Of a stretch of DNA of 13,654 nt, positions 6,404 to 12,887 are shown in pieces; positions within the stretch are counted from its first letter, which is position 1; every line of letters starts with the position of its first letter. A program made the translations under genes and the position numbers. The DNA comes from Bacteroidales bacterium UBA3724 (lineage in GTDB: Bacteria; Bacteroidota; Bacteroidia; Bacteroidales; P3), in contig DFHL01000116.1 of assembly GCA_002371315.1 (NCBI GenBank), positions 1-13,654 on the forward strand, written 5' to 3'. The notes beneath the pieces were generated by a model that saw only the letters and a program-made list of their open reading frames with translations, was not told the DNA's origin and did no database searches.

Positions 6404-7378
6404 TCAGTTGGCAAAACGTTTGGGTTTGAACCAGCGGTTGAGCAGCGGAGTGACGGCGTTCATCAGTAGGATTGCGAAGCTGACGCCTTCGGGATAGTTG
6501 CCCCAGTTGCGGATGATGATGGTCAGCAGGCCGCATCCGAAACCGAAGACCAGCTGGCCGGCCTTGGTCATAGGCGATGTGACCATATCGGTGGCCATAA
6601 AACAGGCACCGAGCATAATGCCGCCGGTGAGGATGGTGGTAAGCGGGTCGACAAAGGCCGTCTTGTTGCAAAGCCACAGTATGCCGCTGAAGATGAAGGC
6701 GGTGCCGATGAACGACACGGGGATGTGCCAGCTGATGATGCGACGGCACAGCAGGTAGATGGCACCGATAAGGATGGCCAGGGCCGACACCTCGCCGAGC
6801 GAGCCGCCGATGTTGCCCACAAAATAGTCCCACACCTGTCCGGCAGCCTGGACGCCGTTTTCCTTGATCAGGCCAAGTGGCGTGGCACCGGTGGTGGCAT
6901 CAGTGGTGGGCTGGCTTATCATTGTGAAAAGGTTCTCGCCGGGCTTGGGCCAGGTGGTCATCTGCACTGGGAAGGAAATGAGCATAAAGACACGGCCCAC
7001 AAGGGCGGGGTTGAAGGGGTTCTTGCCGAGACCGCCGAAGCTCATCTTGCCGATGCCGATGGCCACGAGGGCGGCGATGATGACCAGCAGGATCATCTCG
7101 CGCGTGGCAGGCACGTTGAAGGCCAGCAGCAGGCCGGTCACCACGGCCGAGCCATCGCTGACGGTGGACGGGGTTTTGAGCAGGAATTTCTCAATGAGCC
7201 ACTGGAAGAATACGCAGCTGGCTACTGATACGAGGCTGATAAGCAGCGCATTGAGTCCGAAATAGGCAATGGCGACAATAAGCGTCGGCACCAAAGCCAG
7301 ATTGACACGCCACATAATCTTTTTGGTGGATTCATCGCTGTGGACGTGGGGCGAACCGGATACGTTTAGCAGTTTCAT
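6404..7378 (-). CDS. rnfD: Rnf complex membrane flavoprotein subunit RnfD
   Basis: The 324-residue integral membrane subunit has hydrophobic segments at roughly 24-64, 78-89, 95-110, 195-213, 219-236, 246-263, 275-290 and 300-312. SFGGLGKNPFNPALVGRVF (113-131) and DATTGATPLG (160-169) are RnfD/NqrB hallmarks. T166 of TGAT is the expected covalent FMN attachment site. The opening SGSPHVHSDESTKKIMW is also typical. RnfD is homologous to NqrB and takes part in the ion-translocating path; rnfC directly upstream and rnfG downstream make this Rnf and not Nqr. The gap to rnfC (7379-7431) is 53 bp, AT-rich, with alternating TA runs and no promoter box that I can defend. Confidence 0.94.
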   Translation of the reverse strand: MKLLNVSGSPHVHSDESTKKIMWRVNLALVPTLIVAIAYFGLNALLISLVSVASCVFFQWLIEKFLLKTPSTVSDGSAVVTGLLLAFNVPATREMILLVIIAALVAIGIGKMSFGGLGKNPFNPALVGRVFMLISFPVQMTTWPKPGENLFTMISQPTTDATTGATPLGLIKENGVQAAGQVWDYFVGNIGGSLGEVSALAILIGAIYLLCRRIISWHIPVSFIGTAFIFSGILWLCNKTAFVDPLTTILTGGIMLGACFMATDMVTSPMTKAGQLVFGFGCGLLTIIIRNWGNYPEGVSFAILLMNAVTPLLNRWFKPKRFAN

Positions 7379-7431
7379 ATTTTATATATATTGTTTACTA
7401 TATTATTATTGTTTTGTTTTGCTTGCTGCGT

Positions 7432-8763
7432 TTATTTCTTTTTGGCCATCAGTATGCCGCGGTACAGGTTCTTGCCGAGGCGAATCTCGTCGAGCAGCGG
7501 CTTGTTGGCCGGGCAGGAGAAGAAGCAGCATCCGCACTCGATGCAGTCGAGGATGTTGTGCTGTCCTGCCTCTTCGATGCGGCGGTTTTTGACCAGCGCC
7601 GAGAAAAGGTAGGGCTCCAGGCCCATCGGGCAGGCGTTCATACACTTGCCGCAGCGGATGCAGTTGCTCTCGGTGGCGCGGGTGGCTTCCGACTCGTCGA
7701 TGACCAGTACGCTCGAGGCACCTTTTGTCGTCGGGCCGTCGAGGTTGCTGACAGCCTTGCCCATCATCGGGCCGCCGCTGATGACTTTGCCTGTCGTTTC
7801 GGGCAGGGTGCCGATGGCGTGGGCGATGATGTCGTTGTAGGTCGTGCCGAAACGGACGTGATAGTTGTGCTGCGAAGCCAACTTCTTGCCGGTAACGGTC
7901 AGGATATTCTCGATGAGGGGCTTGTTCTTCTGGATGGCCTCATAGACGGCGTAGGCCGTGCCGACGTTGCTGACCACACAGCCCACGTCGATGGGCAGCT
8001 TGCCCGACGGCACGCGGCGGCCCGTGATGGCGTTGATCAGCTGCTTCTCGGCACCCTGCGGGTACTTGACCTTCAGGGGCTCAACGATGATGCCTTCAAA
8101 TTTGGCCGCCATAGCCTTCATTACGGCGATAGGCTCTGGCTTGTTGTTCTCGATGCCGATATAGGCGTTGGGCACACCCAGGGCCTTGCGCAGTATGCTG
8201 ACACCGATGCAGATTTCCTCGGCGTGCTCCATCATTACGCGGTGGTCGCTGGTCAGGTACGGCTCGCACTCCACGGCGTTGATAATGAGGTATTCGGCCT
8301 TCTTGTCGGGGGCGATGCTGTATTTGATGTGCGTCGGGAACGTGGCGCCGCCAAGACCGACGACACCCATAGCCTTCAGCTTGTCGACAATCTCCTTGGG
8401 CTCGAGGGTGCACTCGCGCTTGATGTCGGCCGTGCGGTCGATGCTCTCTTCCCATTCGTCGCCTTCGACGTTGATGTAAATGGCCGGTTTGGCCAAGCCG
8501 AAAGCGTCCTTGCAGGTGTCGATTTTGGCCACGGTACCGCTGAAAGGCGAGTGGACGTTGGCGCACATAAAGGCCTCGGCTTTGCCGATGAGCTGTCCCA
8601 CCTTCACCTTGTCGCCTTTAGCGACGCAGGGCGTGGCGGGGGCACCGAGATGTTGGTTCATCAGGATTACCGCCGTTTTGGGCAGGGGAAATTCCTCGAT
8701 GGCCGCGGCGGTGGATATCTTGTTTTCTTCGGGGTGGACACCACCCATAGCGAATGTCTTCAT
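7432..8763 (-). CDS. rnfC: Rnf complex NADH-binding subunit RnfC
   Basis: Cytoplasmic peripheral subunit that carries FMN and [4Fe-4S] clusters and exchanges electrons with NAD(H). The 443 residues begin with the RnfC N-terminal barrel-sandwich region (GGVHPEENK at 7-15; VHSPFSGTV at 70-78). The nucleotide/FMN part has GVVGLGGATFPTH (133-145) and NAVECEPYLTSDHR (162-175). Two ferredoxin motifs close the protein: C368, C371, C374, C378 and C407, C410, C413, C417. It lacks the long Ala/Lys-rich C-terminal tail of gammaproteobacterial RnfC, as is usual in anaerobes. It lies 36 bp downstream of rnfB, and the gap contains two 14-bp repeat units. Confidence 0.95.
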   Translation of the reverse strand: MKTFAMGGVHPEENKISTAAAIEEFPLPKTAVILMNQHLGAPATPCVAKGDKVKVGQLIGKAEAFMCANVHSPFSGTVAKIDTCKDAFGLAKPAIYINVEGDEWEESIDRTADIKRECTLEPKEIVDKLKAMGVVGLGGATFPTHIKYSIAPDKKAEYLIINAVECEPYLTSDHRVMMEHAEEICIGVSILRKALGVPNAYIGIENNKPEPIAVMKAMAAKFEGIIVEPLKVKYPQGAEKQLINAITGRRVPSGKLPIDVGCVVSNVGTAYAVYEAIQKNKPLIENILTVTGKKLASQHNYHVRFGTTYNDIIAHAIGTLPETTGKVISGGPMMGKAVSNLDGPTTKGASSVLVIDESEATRATESNCIRCGKCMNACPMGLEPYLFSALVKNRRIEEAGQHNILDCIECGCCFFSCPANKPLLDEIRLGKNLYRGILMAKKK

Positions 8764-8771
8764 CTTTTCAA

Positions 8772-8799
8772 ATTGAAAGTTGCGAATTGGAAATTGCGG
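8772..8799. repeat. 14-bp imperfect tandem repeat between rnfB and rnfC
   Basis: ATTGAAAGTTGCGA and ATTGGAAATTGCGG lie head to tail (11 of 14 positions equal) and fill most of the 36-bp gap between the rnfB stop and the rnfC start. This resembles the simple-repeat filler in the rnfD-rnfG gap. Confidence 0.6.
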
Positions 8800-9711
8800 T
8801 TAGTTTGCTGAAGCAGGGTTCTGAACCTCTTGGGGCTGAGCCTTCGGGGCCTCCTTTGCAGGGGCTTCGGCCGGAGCTGCCGGGCGTTCCACCTTGGGCG
8901 GGAAGTTGACGGCGTGGATGGCTCCGGTGGGGCACTCGGCCACGCACTTGCGGCACAGCTTGCAGACGTTGAAGTCGATGTAGGCCAAGTTGTTCTCGAC
9001 GGTGATGGCACCGAAGGGGCAGGTCTTGGCGCACTTGCCGCAGCCGATGCAGGCCGCCGAGCAAGCCTTGCGGGCGTCGGCACCCTTCTCCTTGTTGCGG
9101 CAGGCCACGTAAACGCGGCGGTTCTTCATACCCTTGTTGCGCAGCTCGATGATGCCGCGCGGGCAAGCCTTGACGCAGGCTCCGCAAGCCACGCACTTGT
9201 CCTCGTTGACAACGGGCAGCCCCGTTTTGGGGTCGACCGAAAGGGCGTCGAACTGGCAGGCGCGTGCGCAGTTGCCCAAACCCAGGCAGCCGAAAGCGCA
9301 ACCGCTCTCGCCGGAGTAGAGGCTGTTGGCAAAGGCGCAGTCCTGCAGGCCGTCATAGTGAGTCTTGGCAGTGGCGTTGGCGCACGTGCCGTTGCAGCGC
9401 ACCACGGCCACCTTGGGCTCCGACTCCTCGGGCGTGCAGCCCAGCAGTGCGGCGACCTTCTTGGCCACCTCGGCGCCGCCGGCCGGACAACTCAGGCCGT
9501 CCATATTGCCTTGCTTCACGAAAGCTTCGGCCATAGCACGGCATCCGGCTTTGCCGCAGCCGCCGCAGTTGGCTCCGGGGAGCACCTCGGCGACCTCGTC
9601 GATCAGGGGGTCTTCAACGACCTTAAATTTCTGTGCCACAAAGTATAGCACCATCGCGAAGATGGCACCAGTAATGCTTAGGACTAATACTGCAGACCAG
9701 ATTTCTGTCAT
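8800..9711 (-). CDS. rnfB: Rnf complex ferredoxin-accepting iron-sulfur subunit RnfB
   Basis: RnfB is the entry point for electrons from reduced ferredoxin. The 303 residues start with one membrane helix (about 5-26). The RnfB-type 4Fe-4S motif follows, PGANCGGCGKAGC, with ligands C49, C52, C57 and C75. Ferredoxin-like Cys clusters lie at C138/C142/C148/C152, C173/C176/C179/C183, C221/C224/C227/C231 and C250/C253/C256/C260. Residues 271-303 are a Pro/Ala/Lys/Gln-rich tail, probably flexible. It is the first gene of the operon, as in other Bacteroidales, with a Bacteroidetes promoter about 50 bp upstream. The ATG at 9711 directly precedes the membrane helix, so the start is well supported. Confidence 0.95.
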   Translation of the reverse strand: MTEIWSAVLVLSITGAIFAMVLYFVAQKFKVVEDPLIDEVAEVLPGANCGGCGKAGCRAMAEAFVKQGNMDGLSCPAGGAEVAKKVAALLGCTPEESEPKVAVVRCNGTCANATAKTHYDGLQDCAFANSLYSGESGCAFGCLGLGNCARACQFDALSVDPKTGLPVVNEDKCVACGACVKACPRGIIELRNKGMKNRRVYVACRNKEKGADARKACSAACIGCGKCAKTCPFGAITVENNLAYIDFNVCKLCRKCVAECPTGAIHAVNFPPKVERPAAPAEAPAKEAPKAQPQEVQNPASAN

Positions 9712-9759
9712 AATTGCTTTTATTTAGTTTTTATGGTAATGTTCTATTTTATTAAAATG

Positions 9760-9793
9760 CAAATTTACGTTTTTTTTTGCTAACGAAAACAAA
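9760..9793 (-). promoter_or_regulatory. Promoter of the rnf operon
   Basis: On the minus strand TAAATTTG (9767-9760) is a perfect TAnnTTTG -7 box. TTTG (9793-9790) lies 22 bp upstream as the -33 box; this spacing is slightly longer than the usual 19 to 21. It would start transcription about 40 nt before the rnfB ATG. Confidence 0.7.
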
Positions 9794-9905
9794 TTTTTTT
9801 TTGAATTATTAACAGTTTTCTGTTACCTTACTGATTTACATCGCTGTACGCTGGTAATATCTTGTCGCCGGCAATGTCTGGAAGGGGCTTTGGGGGCCTT
9901 TTGCG

Positions 9906-9922
9906 AGCTGTTTTCGACAGCT
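9906..9922 (+). other. Hairpin with T-run in the rnfB/usp divergent gap
   Basis: AGCTGT (9906-9911) pairs with ACAGCT (9917-9922) and is followed by GTTTTTAACTTTTTTTT. This is terminator-like on the plus strand. No gene ends here, so it could close a small transcript from about 9800 onward or be chance. A second hairpin (TAACAG-TTTT-CTGTTA) lies near 9809-9824. The USP promoter -33 box falls in the T-run. Confidence 0.4.
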
Positions 9923-9936
9923 GTTTTTAACTTTTT

Positions 9937-9967
9937 TTTGCCAGTTTTAAAAAAGTTAGTAATTTTG
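9937..9967 (+). promoter_or_regulatory. Promoter of the usp-SPOR gene pair
   Basis: TTTG (9937-9940) and a perfect TAnnTTTG box, TAATTTTG (9960-9967), are separated by exactly 19 bp, the consensus arrangement for the Bacteroidetes primary sigma factor. The transcript would begin around 9974. A purine-rich AGGAAAG precedes the ATG at 9996. Confidence 0.8.
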
Positions 9968-9995
9968 TACCCGAAAAACACAAAAAACAGGAAAG

Positions 9996-10808
9996 ATGAA
10001 CAAAATTGTTGTAGGATTCGATTTTTCGACCGGTTCGGCCAATGCCGTTGACCTTACCATCGACATCGCCAACAAGTGGCGGTCGGACATCAGGCTTGTC
10101 TATGTCAAAAGCGAAGGCGAGGACGAAGGCCCTGTGCGCGAAGAGATTGAGCGCCGCAACGCCGGTGTAGCCCACCTGCTCAAGGATATAAAACTGGAAT
10201 ACTGCATACGCGAGGGCAAGGTGGCCGAACAGCTTGCCGCCCAGGCTCTTGAGGACGATGCGCTGATGGTCGTCGTCGGAACGAACGGTATGTCGGGCTT
10301 CGAGACCAACTGGATAGGCAAGAACACCTATCGCACCATCACCGACTCGCCCGTCCCCGTGCTTTCGATTCGCGAGGGTTTCGACTTTCATAAGGCTCTG
10401 GAAACCATCGTTGTGCCCCTCGACAGCACCACCGAGACGCGCCAGAAGGTGCCCTTTGCCGCGCGTATGGCCAAGACGTTCGGCTCGACGATCCACCTGC
10501 TGGGCCTCTACACTTCCGAGTCGAAGGACATCCGCGGCCTTGTCGACGGATATGTCGACCAGGTGGAGAAATACCTCGACAAATACGATGTCAAGCACGT
10601 CACGGAACATCTGGAAGTCAAGAAGAACCTCACCGTCAAAACACTGGAGTATGCCGACAGCGTCAACGCCGACCTTATCGTCATAATGACCGAGCAGGAA
10701 AAGGCCCTGACGAGCTGGCTTATAGGTAATTATGCCCAGCAGATGCTGCACCTTTCCAAGCATCCCATCCTCAGCATACGCCCCGAAGAAATATCGCAGT
10801 CGAGATGA
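9996..10808 (+). CDS. Tandem-domain universal stress protein (UspA family)
   Basis: Two Usp folds are fused in 270 residues. Domain 1 (1-127) opens with KIVVGFDFSTGSANAV and ends with VVVGTNGMSGFETNWIGKN...SPVPVLSIRE. The ATP-binding pattern G-x2-G-x9-G is present at G95, G98 and G108, though Lys replaces the usual Ser/Thr after the last Gly. Domain 2 (about 135-263) opens with ETIVVPLDSTTETRQ and ends with ADLIVIMTEQE......SKHPILSIRP, and lacks the glycine motif. Usp proteins are cytosolic and bind nucleotides or act as stress-related regulators; the target here is unknown. The stop codon overlaps the next start (ATGA), so the two are translationally coupled. A Bacteroidetes promoter lies 29 bp upstream. 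Tandem Usp proteins are common in Bacteroidetes. Confidence 0.9.
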   Translation: MNKIVVGFDFSTGSANAVDLTIDIANKWRSDIRLVYVKSEGEDEGPVREEIERRNAGVAHLLKDIKLEYCIREGKVAEQLAAQALEDDALMVVVGTNGMSGFETNWIGKNTYRTITDSPVPVLSIREGFDFHKALETIVVPLDSTTETRQKVPFAARMAKTFGSTIHLLGLYTSESKDIRGLVDGYVDQVEKYLDKYDVKHVTEHLEVKKNLTVKTLEYADSVNADLIVIMTEQEKALTSWLIGNYAQQMLHLSKHPILSIRPEEISQSR

Positions 10809-11254
10809 GGAAGGGTCTGTTGCTTATTGTTGCCGCCTTGCTGCTGGTTCCGGCCCTTCAGGCCCAGACGCGCAAGGGCAAGGTGGAGATAACCGGCGAT
10901 GTGCAAGTCAGCGAACTGGTAAAGAAACATATAGAGTTCAACGAGTGCGTCCGCACCGTGCCCGGCTACAGGGTGCAGATAGCGGCCCTGTCGGGTGCCA
11001 ACTCGCGCGACCAGGCTTTCGAACTGAAACGCCGTTTCAAGGAAGAATACCCTGAAATAGAGGTCTATATCGTCTTTACGGAACCCAATTTCCGCATCAA
11101 GGTGGGCGACTTTACCAGCAAGCTTGAAGCCTATGTGTTTATGCAGCGCATCAAGGACAGCTTCCCGGGCACCATCGTCAAGGAGAATGTCTATCCCATC
11201 CATTTGGATATGAGTAATATAGTTCCCGAAACCGACGCCGATGCCGACTTGTGA
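10805..11254 (+). CDS. Exported SPOR-domain protein
   Basis: The 149 residues start with a signal peptide (1-20, MRKGLLLIVAALLLVPALQA, no lipobox Cys). A short linker follows, then a SPOR domain (about 53-128) with GYRVQIAALSGANSRDQA opening and FRIKVGDFTSKLEAYVFMQRIKDSFPGTIVKE closing. SPOR domains bind denuded peptidoglycan glycan strands, typically at division sites, so a periplasmic cell-wall role is likely. The protein is small and has no other domain. Its start lies within the stop of the universal stress gene (4-bp overlap 10805-10808), so the two are co-expressed. A strong terminator follows about 100 bp later. The pairing with a Usp gene has no obvious functional explanation. Confidence 0.87.
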   Translation: MRKGLLLIVAALLLVPALQAQTRKGKVEITGDVQVSELVKKHIEFNECVRTVPGYRVQIAALSGANSRDQAFELKRRFKEEYPEIEVYIVFTEPNFRIKVGDFTSKLEAYVFMQRIKDSFPGTIVKENVYPIHLDMSNIVPETDADADL

Positions 11255-11355
11255 CGGCTGAGGCCGGACGGGCGTGACCTCGCGCCCGCCGCGAGGGCGA
11301 AAATGTAGCGCCCCGCCCCGGTGCCGACCGGCCCGACGTGGAGGCGAACGAAACG

Positions 11356-11384
11356 AAAACCTGACAAAATGTCAGGTTTTTTTT
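11356..11384 (+). terminator. Intrinsic terminator of the usp-SPOR unit
   Basis: Stem AAAACCTGACA (11356-11366) / TGTCAGGTTTT (11370-11380) with a 3-nt AAA loop, running into eight T in total. It also reads as a terminator on the minus strand, with a shorter T-run, so it may act in both directions. Confidence 0.88.
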
Positions 11385-11454
11385 GTGCGCAAAAGTTGGG
11401 GAAACGCCGAAAAAAGCGCAAAAATCGCCTTTTGCAACCGCTTGATTGCCAATA

Positions 11455-11519
11455 CCAATTTCCTATCAAAGTTCACCCAAACTTTTACCTTGTTTTTACC
11501 ATACTTTTCGCCAGTGGGC
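11455..11519 (+). repeat. Diverged dispersed element, copy B
   Basis: It shares CCAAT, CAAAGTTCAC (11467-11476) and TTTTCGCCAGTGGGC (11505-11519) with 607-671 at identical spacing; the middle differs. It lies between two copies of the CCTGACAAAATGTCAGG palindrome. The region just before (from about 11400), GCGCAAAAATCGCCTTTTGC, is also dyad-like. Confidence 0.6.
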
Positions 11520-11540
11520 TTTGGGTGGGTTTTCGGTGGG

Positions 11541-11557
11541 CCTGACAAAATGTCAGG
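11541..11557. repeat. Second copy of the 17-bp terminator palindrome
   Basis: CCTGACAAAATGTCAGG is identical to 11360-11376 (181 bp upstream), but here no T-run follows. The outer bases GGGC / GCCC extend the stem instead, with a 2-nt bulge. It is therefore not a terminator, despite the identical core. Confidence 0.75.
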
Positions 11558-11565
11558 TGCCCGGT

Positions 11566-11583
11566 GGGTGGGTCGGGGTGGGG
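11566..11583 (+). other. G-quadruplex motif
   Basis: Four G-tracts (GGG, GGG, GGGG, GGGG) are separated by loops of 1, 2 and 1 nt, a compact arrangement that favours a parallel G-quadruplex. A further GGGGGTGGGGG lies at 11602-11612. The motif is on the plus strand, downstream of both convergent genes. Confidence 0.6.
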
Positions 11584-11629
11584 TTGAGCGCCGTTGGCGA
11601 AGGGGGTGGGGGCACAGGTGCGGAGGGCG

Positions 11630-11664
11630 AAAAAAAGACGGAGAACCGTGCGCGGTTCTCCGTC
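11630..11664 (-). terminator. Intrinsic terminator of rpoD
   Basis: A perfect 12-bp stem GACGGAGAACCG (11637-11648) / CGGTTCTCCGTC (11653-11664) with loop TGCG lies 34 bp past the rpoD stop. On the minus strand it is followed by TTTTTTTCGC. Confidence 0.93.
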
Positions 11665-11698
11665 TGTGTGTTCTGTGCCCCTGCCGGCGGCTGTGCTG

Positions 11699-12559
11699 CT
11701 ACAGGTAGGCGATGAGGTTTTTGCTTTTCGAGCTCGATTTGAGTCGCTTGAGGCCTTTTTCCTTGATTTGGCGCACGCGTTCGCGTGTGAGGCCGAACTT
11801 CATAGCTATTTCGTCGAGGCTGAGGGCGTGCGGGATGCCGATGCCGAAGTACATACGTATCACGTCGCGTTCGCATTCGGTGAGCGACGAGAGGGCGCGT
11901 TCGATTTCGAGCGACAGCGATTCCTGCATCAGGGCTTCGTCGGTGGCTGGGGTGTCCTCGTTGGGCAGCACGTCGACAAAGTTGACGTCCTCGTCGGCGA
12001 CGAGCGGAGCGTCGATTGATATGTGTCGGCCCGAGATGTTGAGTATGTTCTTGATTTTGTCTTCGGGTATGTCGAGCAGCTCGGCCAGTTCCTCTTCCGA
12101 CGGCGGGCGTTCGAGTTTCTGTTCGAGTTTGGATATTTCCTTTTTCAGTTTGTTGAGAGCTCCGAGCTGGTTGGAGGGCAGGCGTACGATGCGCGAGTTT
12201 TCGGCGATGGCCTGCAGAATGGACTGGCGTATCCACCACACGGCGTAGGAGATGAACTTGAAACCGCGCGTTTCGTCGAACCGTTTGGCAGCCTTGATGA
12301 GGCCCACGTTGCCCTCGTTGATGAGGTCGGGGAGGCTGAGGCCCTGGTTCTGGTATTGCTTGGCCACCGAGACGACGAAGCGCAGGTTTGCTTTCGTCAG
12401 GCGGTCGAGGGCAGCCTGGTCGCCGGCCTTGATGCGCTGTGCCAGCTGGACTTCTTCCTCGGGTGTCAACAGCTCCTCGCTGCAAATGTCCTGCAGGTAT
12501 TTGTCGAGCGATTTGATGTCGCGGTTGGTGATGGAATGGGTAATTTTTAGCTGTCTCAT
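11699..12559 (-). CDS. rpoD: Primary sigma factor RpoD (SigA), Bacteroidetes type
   Basis: Housekeeping sigma-70 factor that directs RNA polymerase to TTTG / TAnnTTTG promoters. The 286 residues are the usual length for Bacteroidetes; region 1.1 is absent. Region 1.2 is about 14-46 (SLDKYLQDICSEELLTPEEE). Region 2 is 52-122, with GLSLPDLINEGNVGLIKAAKRFD and the promoter-melting block TRGFKFISYAVWWIRQSI (97-114). Region 3 is about 130-205. Region 4 is about 218-272, with the helix-turn-helix LSLDEIAMKFGLTRERVRQI (247-266) that contacts the -33 box. The protein ends with KSKNLIAYL, typical of the phylum. It is a single gene, divergent from ffh, with its own terminator. The minus-strand upstream region has only weak promoter matches (for example the complement of CAAATTGC at 12606-12613). 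Confidence 0.96.
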   Translation of the reverse strand: MRQLKITHSITNRDIKSLDKYLQDICSEELLTPEEEVQLAQRIKAGDQAALDRLTKANLRFVVSVAKQYQNQGLSLPDLINEGNVGLIKAAKRFDETRGFKFISYAVWWIRQSILQAIAENSRIVRLPSNQLGALNKLKKEISKLEQKLERPPSEEELAELLDIPEDKIKNILNISGRHISIDAPLVADEDVNFVDVLPNEDTPATDEALMQESLSLEIERALSSLTECERDVIRMYFGIGIPHALSLDEIAMKFGLTRERVRQIKEKGLKRLKSSSKSKNLIAYL

Positions 12560-12643
12560 ATATGATAGATTACTTTTTATATTCTTTATTGTTCACAATA
12601 ACGCACAAATTGCAAAAAAGTTTCATTTGTGGCAAAAAAAAAT

Positions 12644-12671
12644 TTTGTTCGGTTTTTTTTTCTTATCTTTG
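12644..12671 (+). promoter_or_regulatory. Promoter upstream of ffh
   Basis: TATCTTTG (12664-12671) is a perfect TAnnTTTG -7 box, preceded by a T-run. TTTG at 12644-12647 is the best -33 candidate; its 16-bp spacer is shorter than usual. Transcription would start near 12678, leaving a leader of about 210 nt before the ffh ATG. Confidence 0.75.
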
Positions 12672-12675
12672 CAGT

Positions 12676-12844
12676 CGTTTACAGCCGTCGGAAGTTTGTG
12701 TTTTTGTGGTGCGTGGGCTGCTGTAAGCGTTTGCGGTTCAGGGCTTTGTCCTGGCGGTGCGAAGTTGTGCCCGAGTGTTGGGACGACGGTGTTTTCCGGA
12801 TTGCGGACGTTTAGTCTGCGTCGGGATGCACTGTTTGGGGTGCA
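12676..12844 (+). ncRNA. Candidate structured leader RNA or small RNA upstream of ffh
   Basis: Five consecutive stems are visible on the plus strand: CGTTTACAGC / GCTGTAAGCG (12676-12729), CAGG / CCTG (12739-12753), GTTGT.CCC / GGGACGAC (12764-12787), GCGGAC / GTCTGC (12803-12819) and TGCAC / GTGCA (12827-12844). CCGTCG (12685-12690) can alternatively pair with CGACGG (12784-12789), excluding the third stem and most of the inner part of the first. The strand is G/T-rich and unlike the flanking AT-rich DNA. No T-run terminator follows, so a leader is more likely than a free RNA. The conserved SRP RNA tetraloop sequence is absent. It matches no RNA family that I recognise. Confidence 0.4.
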
Positions 12845-12887
12845 GGAAAGGGGTGTTTGTTAAAAAGAAAATAATAAAAATAAAGAT

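Larger units (their letters stand above)
11255..11698. other. Convergent intergenic region with hairpins and repeats
   Basis: This 444-bp gap lies between the ends of the SPOR gene and rpoD. In order it holds a GC-rich part with a perfect 7-bp hairpin (CCTCGCG / CGCGAGG, 11278-11296), a terminator (11356-11384), an AT-richer part with the dispersed element (11455-11519), a second copy of the terminator palindrome (11541-11557), a G-quadruplex motif (11566-11583) and the rpoD terminator (11630-11664). No gene is supported; open frames here are low-complexity Gly/Arg/Pro translations. Confidence 0.7.
12560..12887. other. Divergent rpoD/ffh intergenic region
   Basis: This 328-bp gap holds A-tracts spaced about two helical turns apart (12614-12619, 12634-12642, then a T-tract 12653-12661), which should bend the DNA. 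A plus-strand promoter (12644-12671), a GC- and T-rich structured leader (12676-12844) and an A-rich stretch just before the ffh ATG follow. An open frame at 12629-12814 begins inside the promoter and is not believed to be a gene. Confidence 0.7.

Noticed and set aside
7414..8811. 465-codon plus-strand open frame opposite rnfC
   Set aside because: Antisense shadow of rnfC; no family resemblance, no start context.
12629..12814. 61-codon plus-strand open frame before ffh
   Set aside because: Its start lies inside the promoter and upstream of the expected transcription start; composition is Phe/Cys/Arg-rich and lacks any motif.
12676..12887. SRP RNA (4.5S) gene next to ffh
   Set aside because: The strongly conserved GGAAG-type apical loop with its flanking AGCAG-side bulge is absent and the hairpins are arranged in series, not as one long rod.
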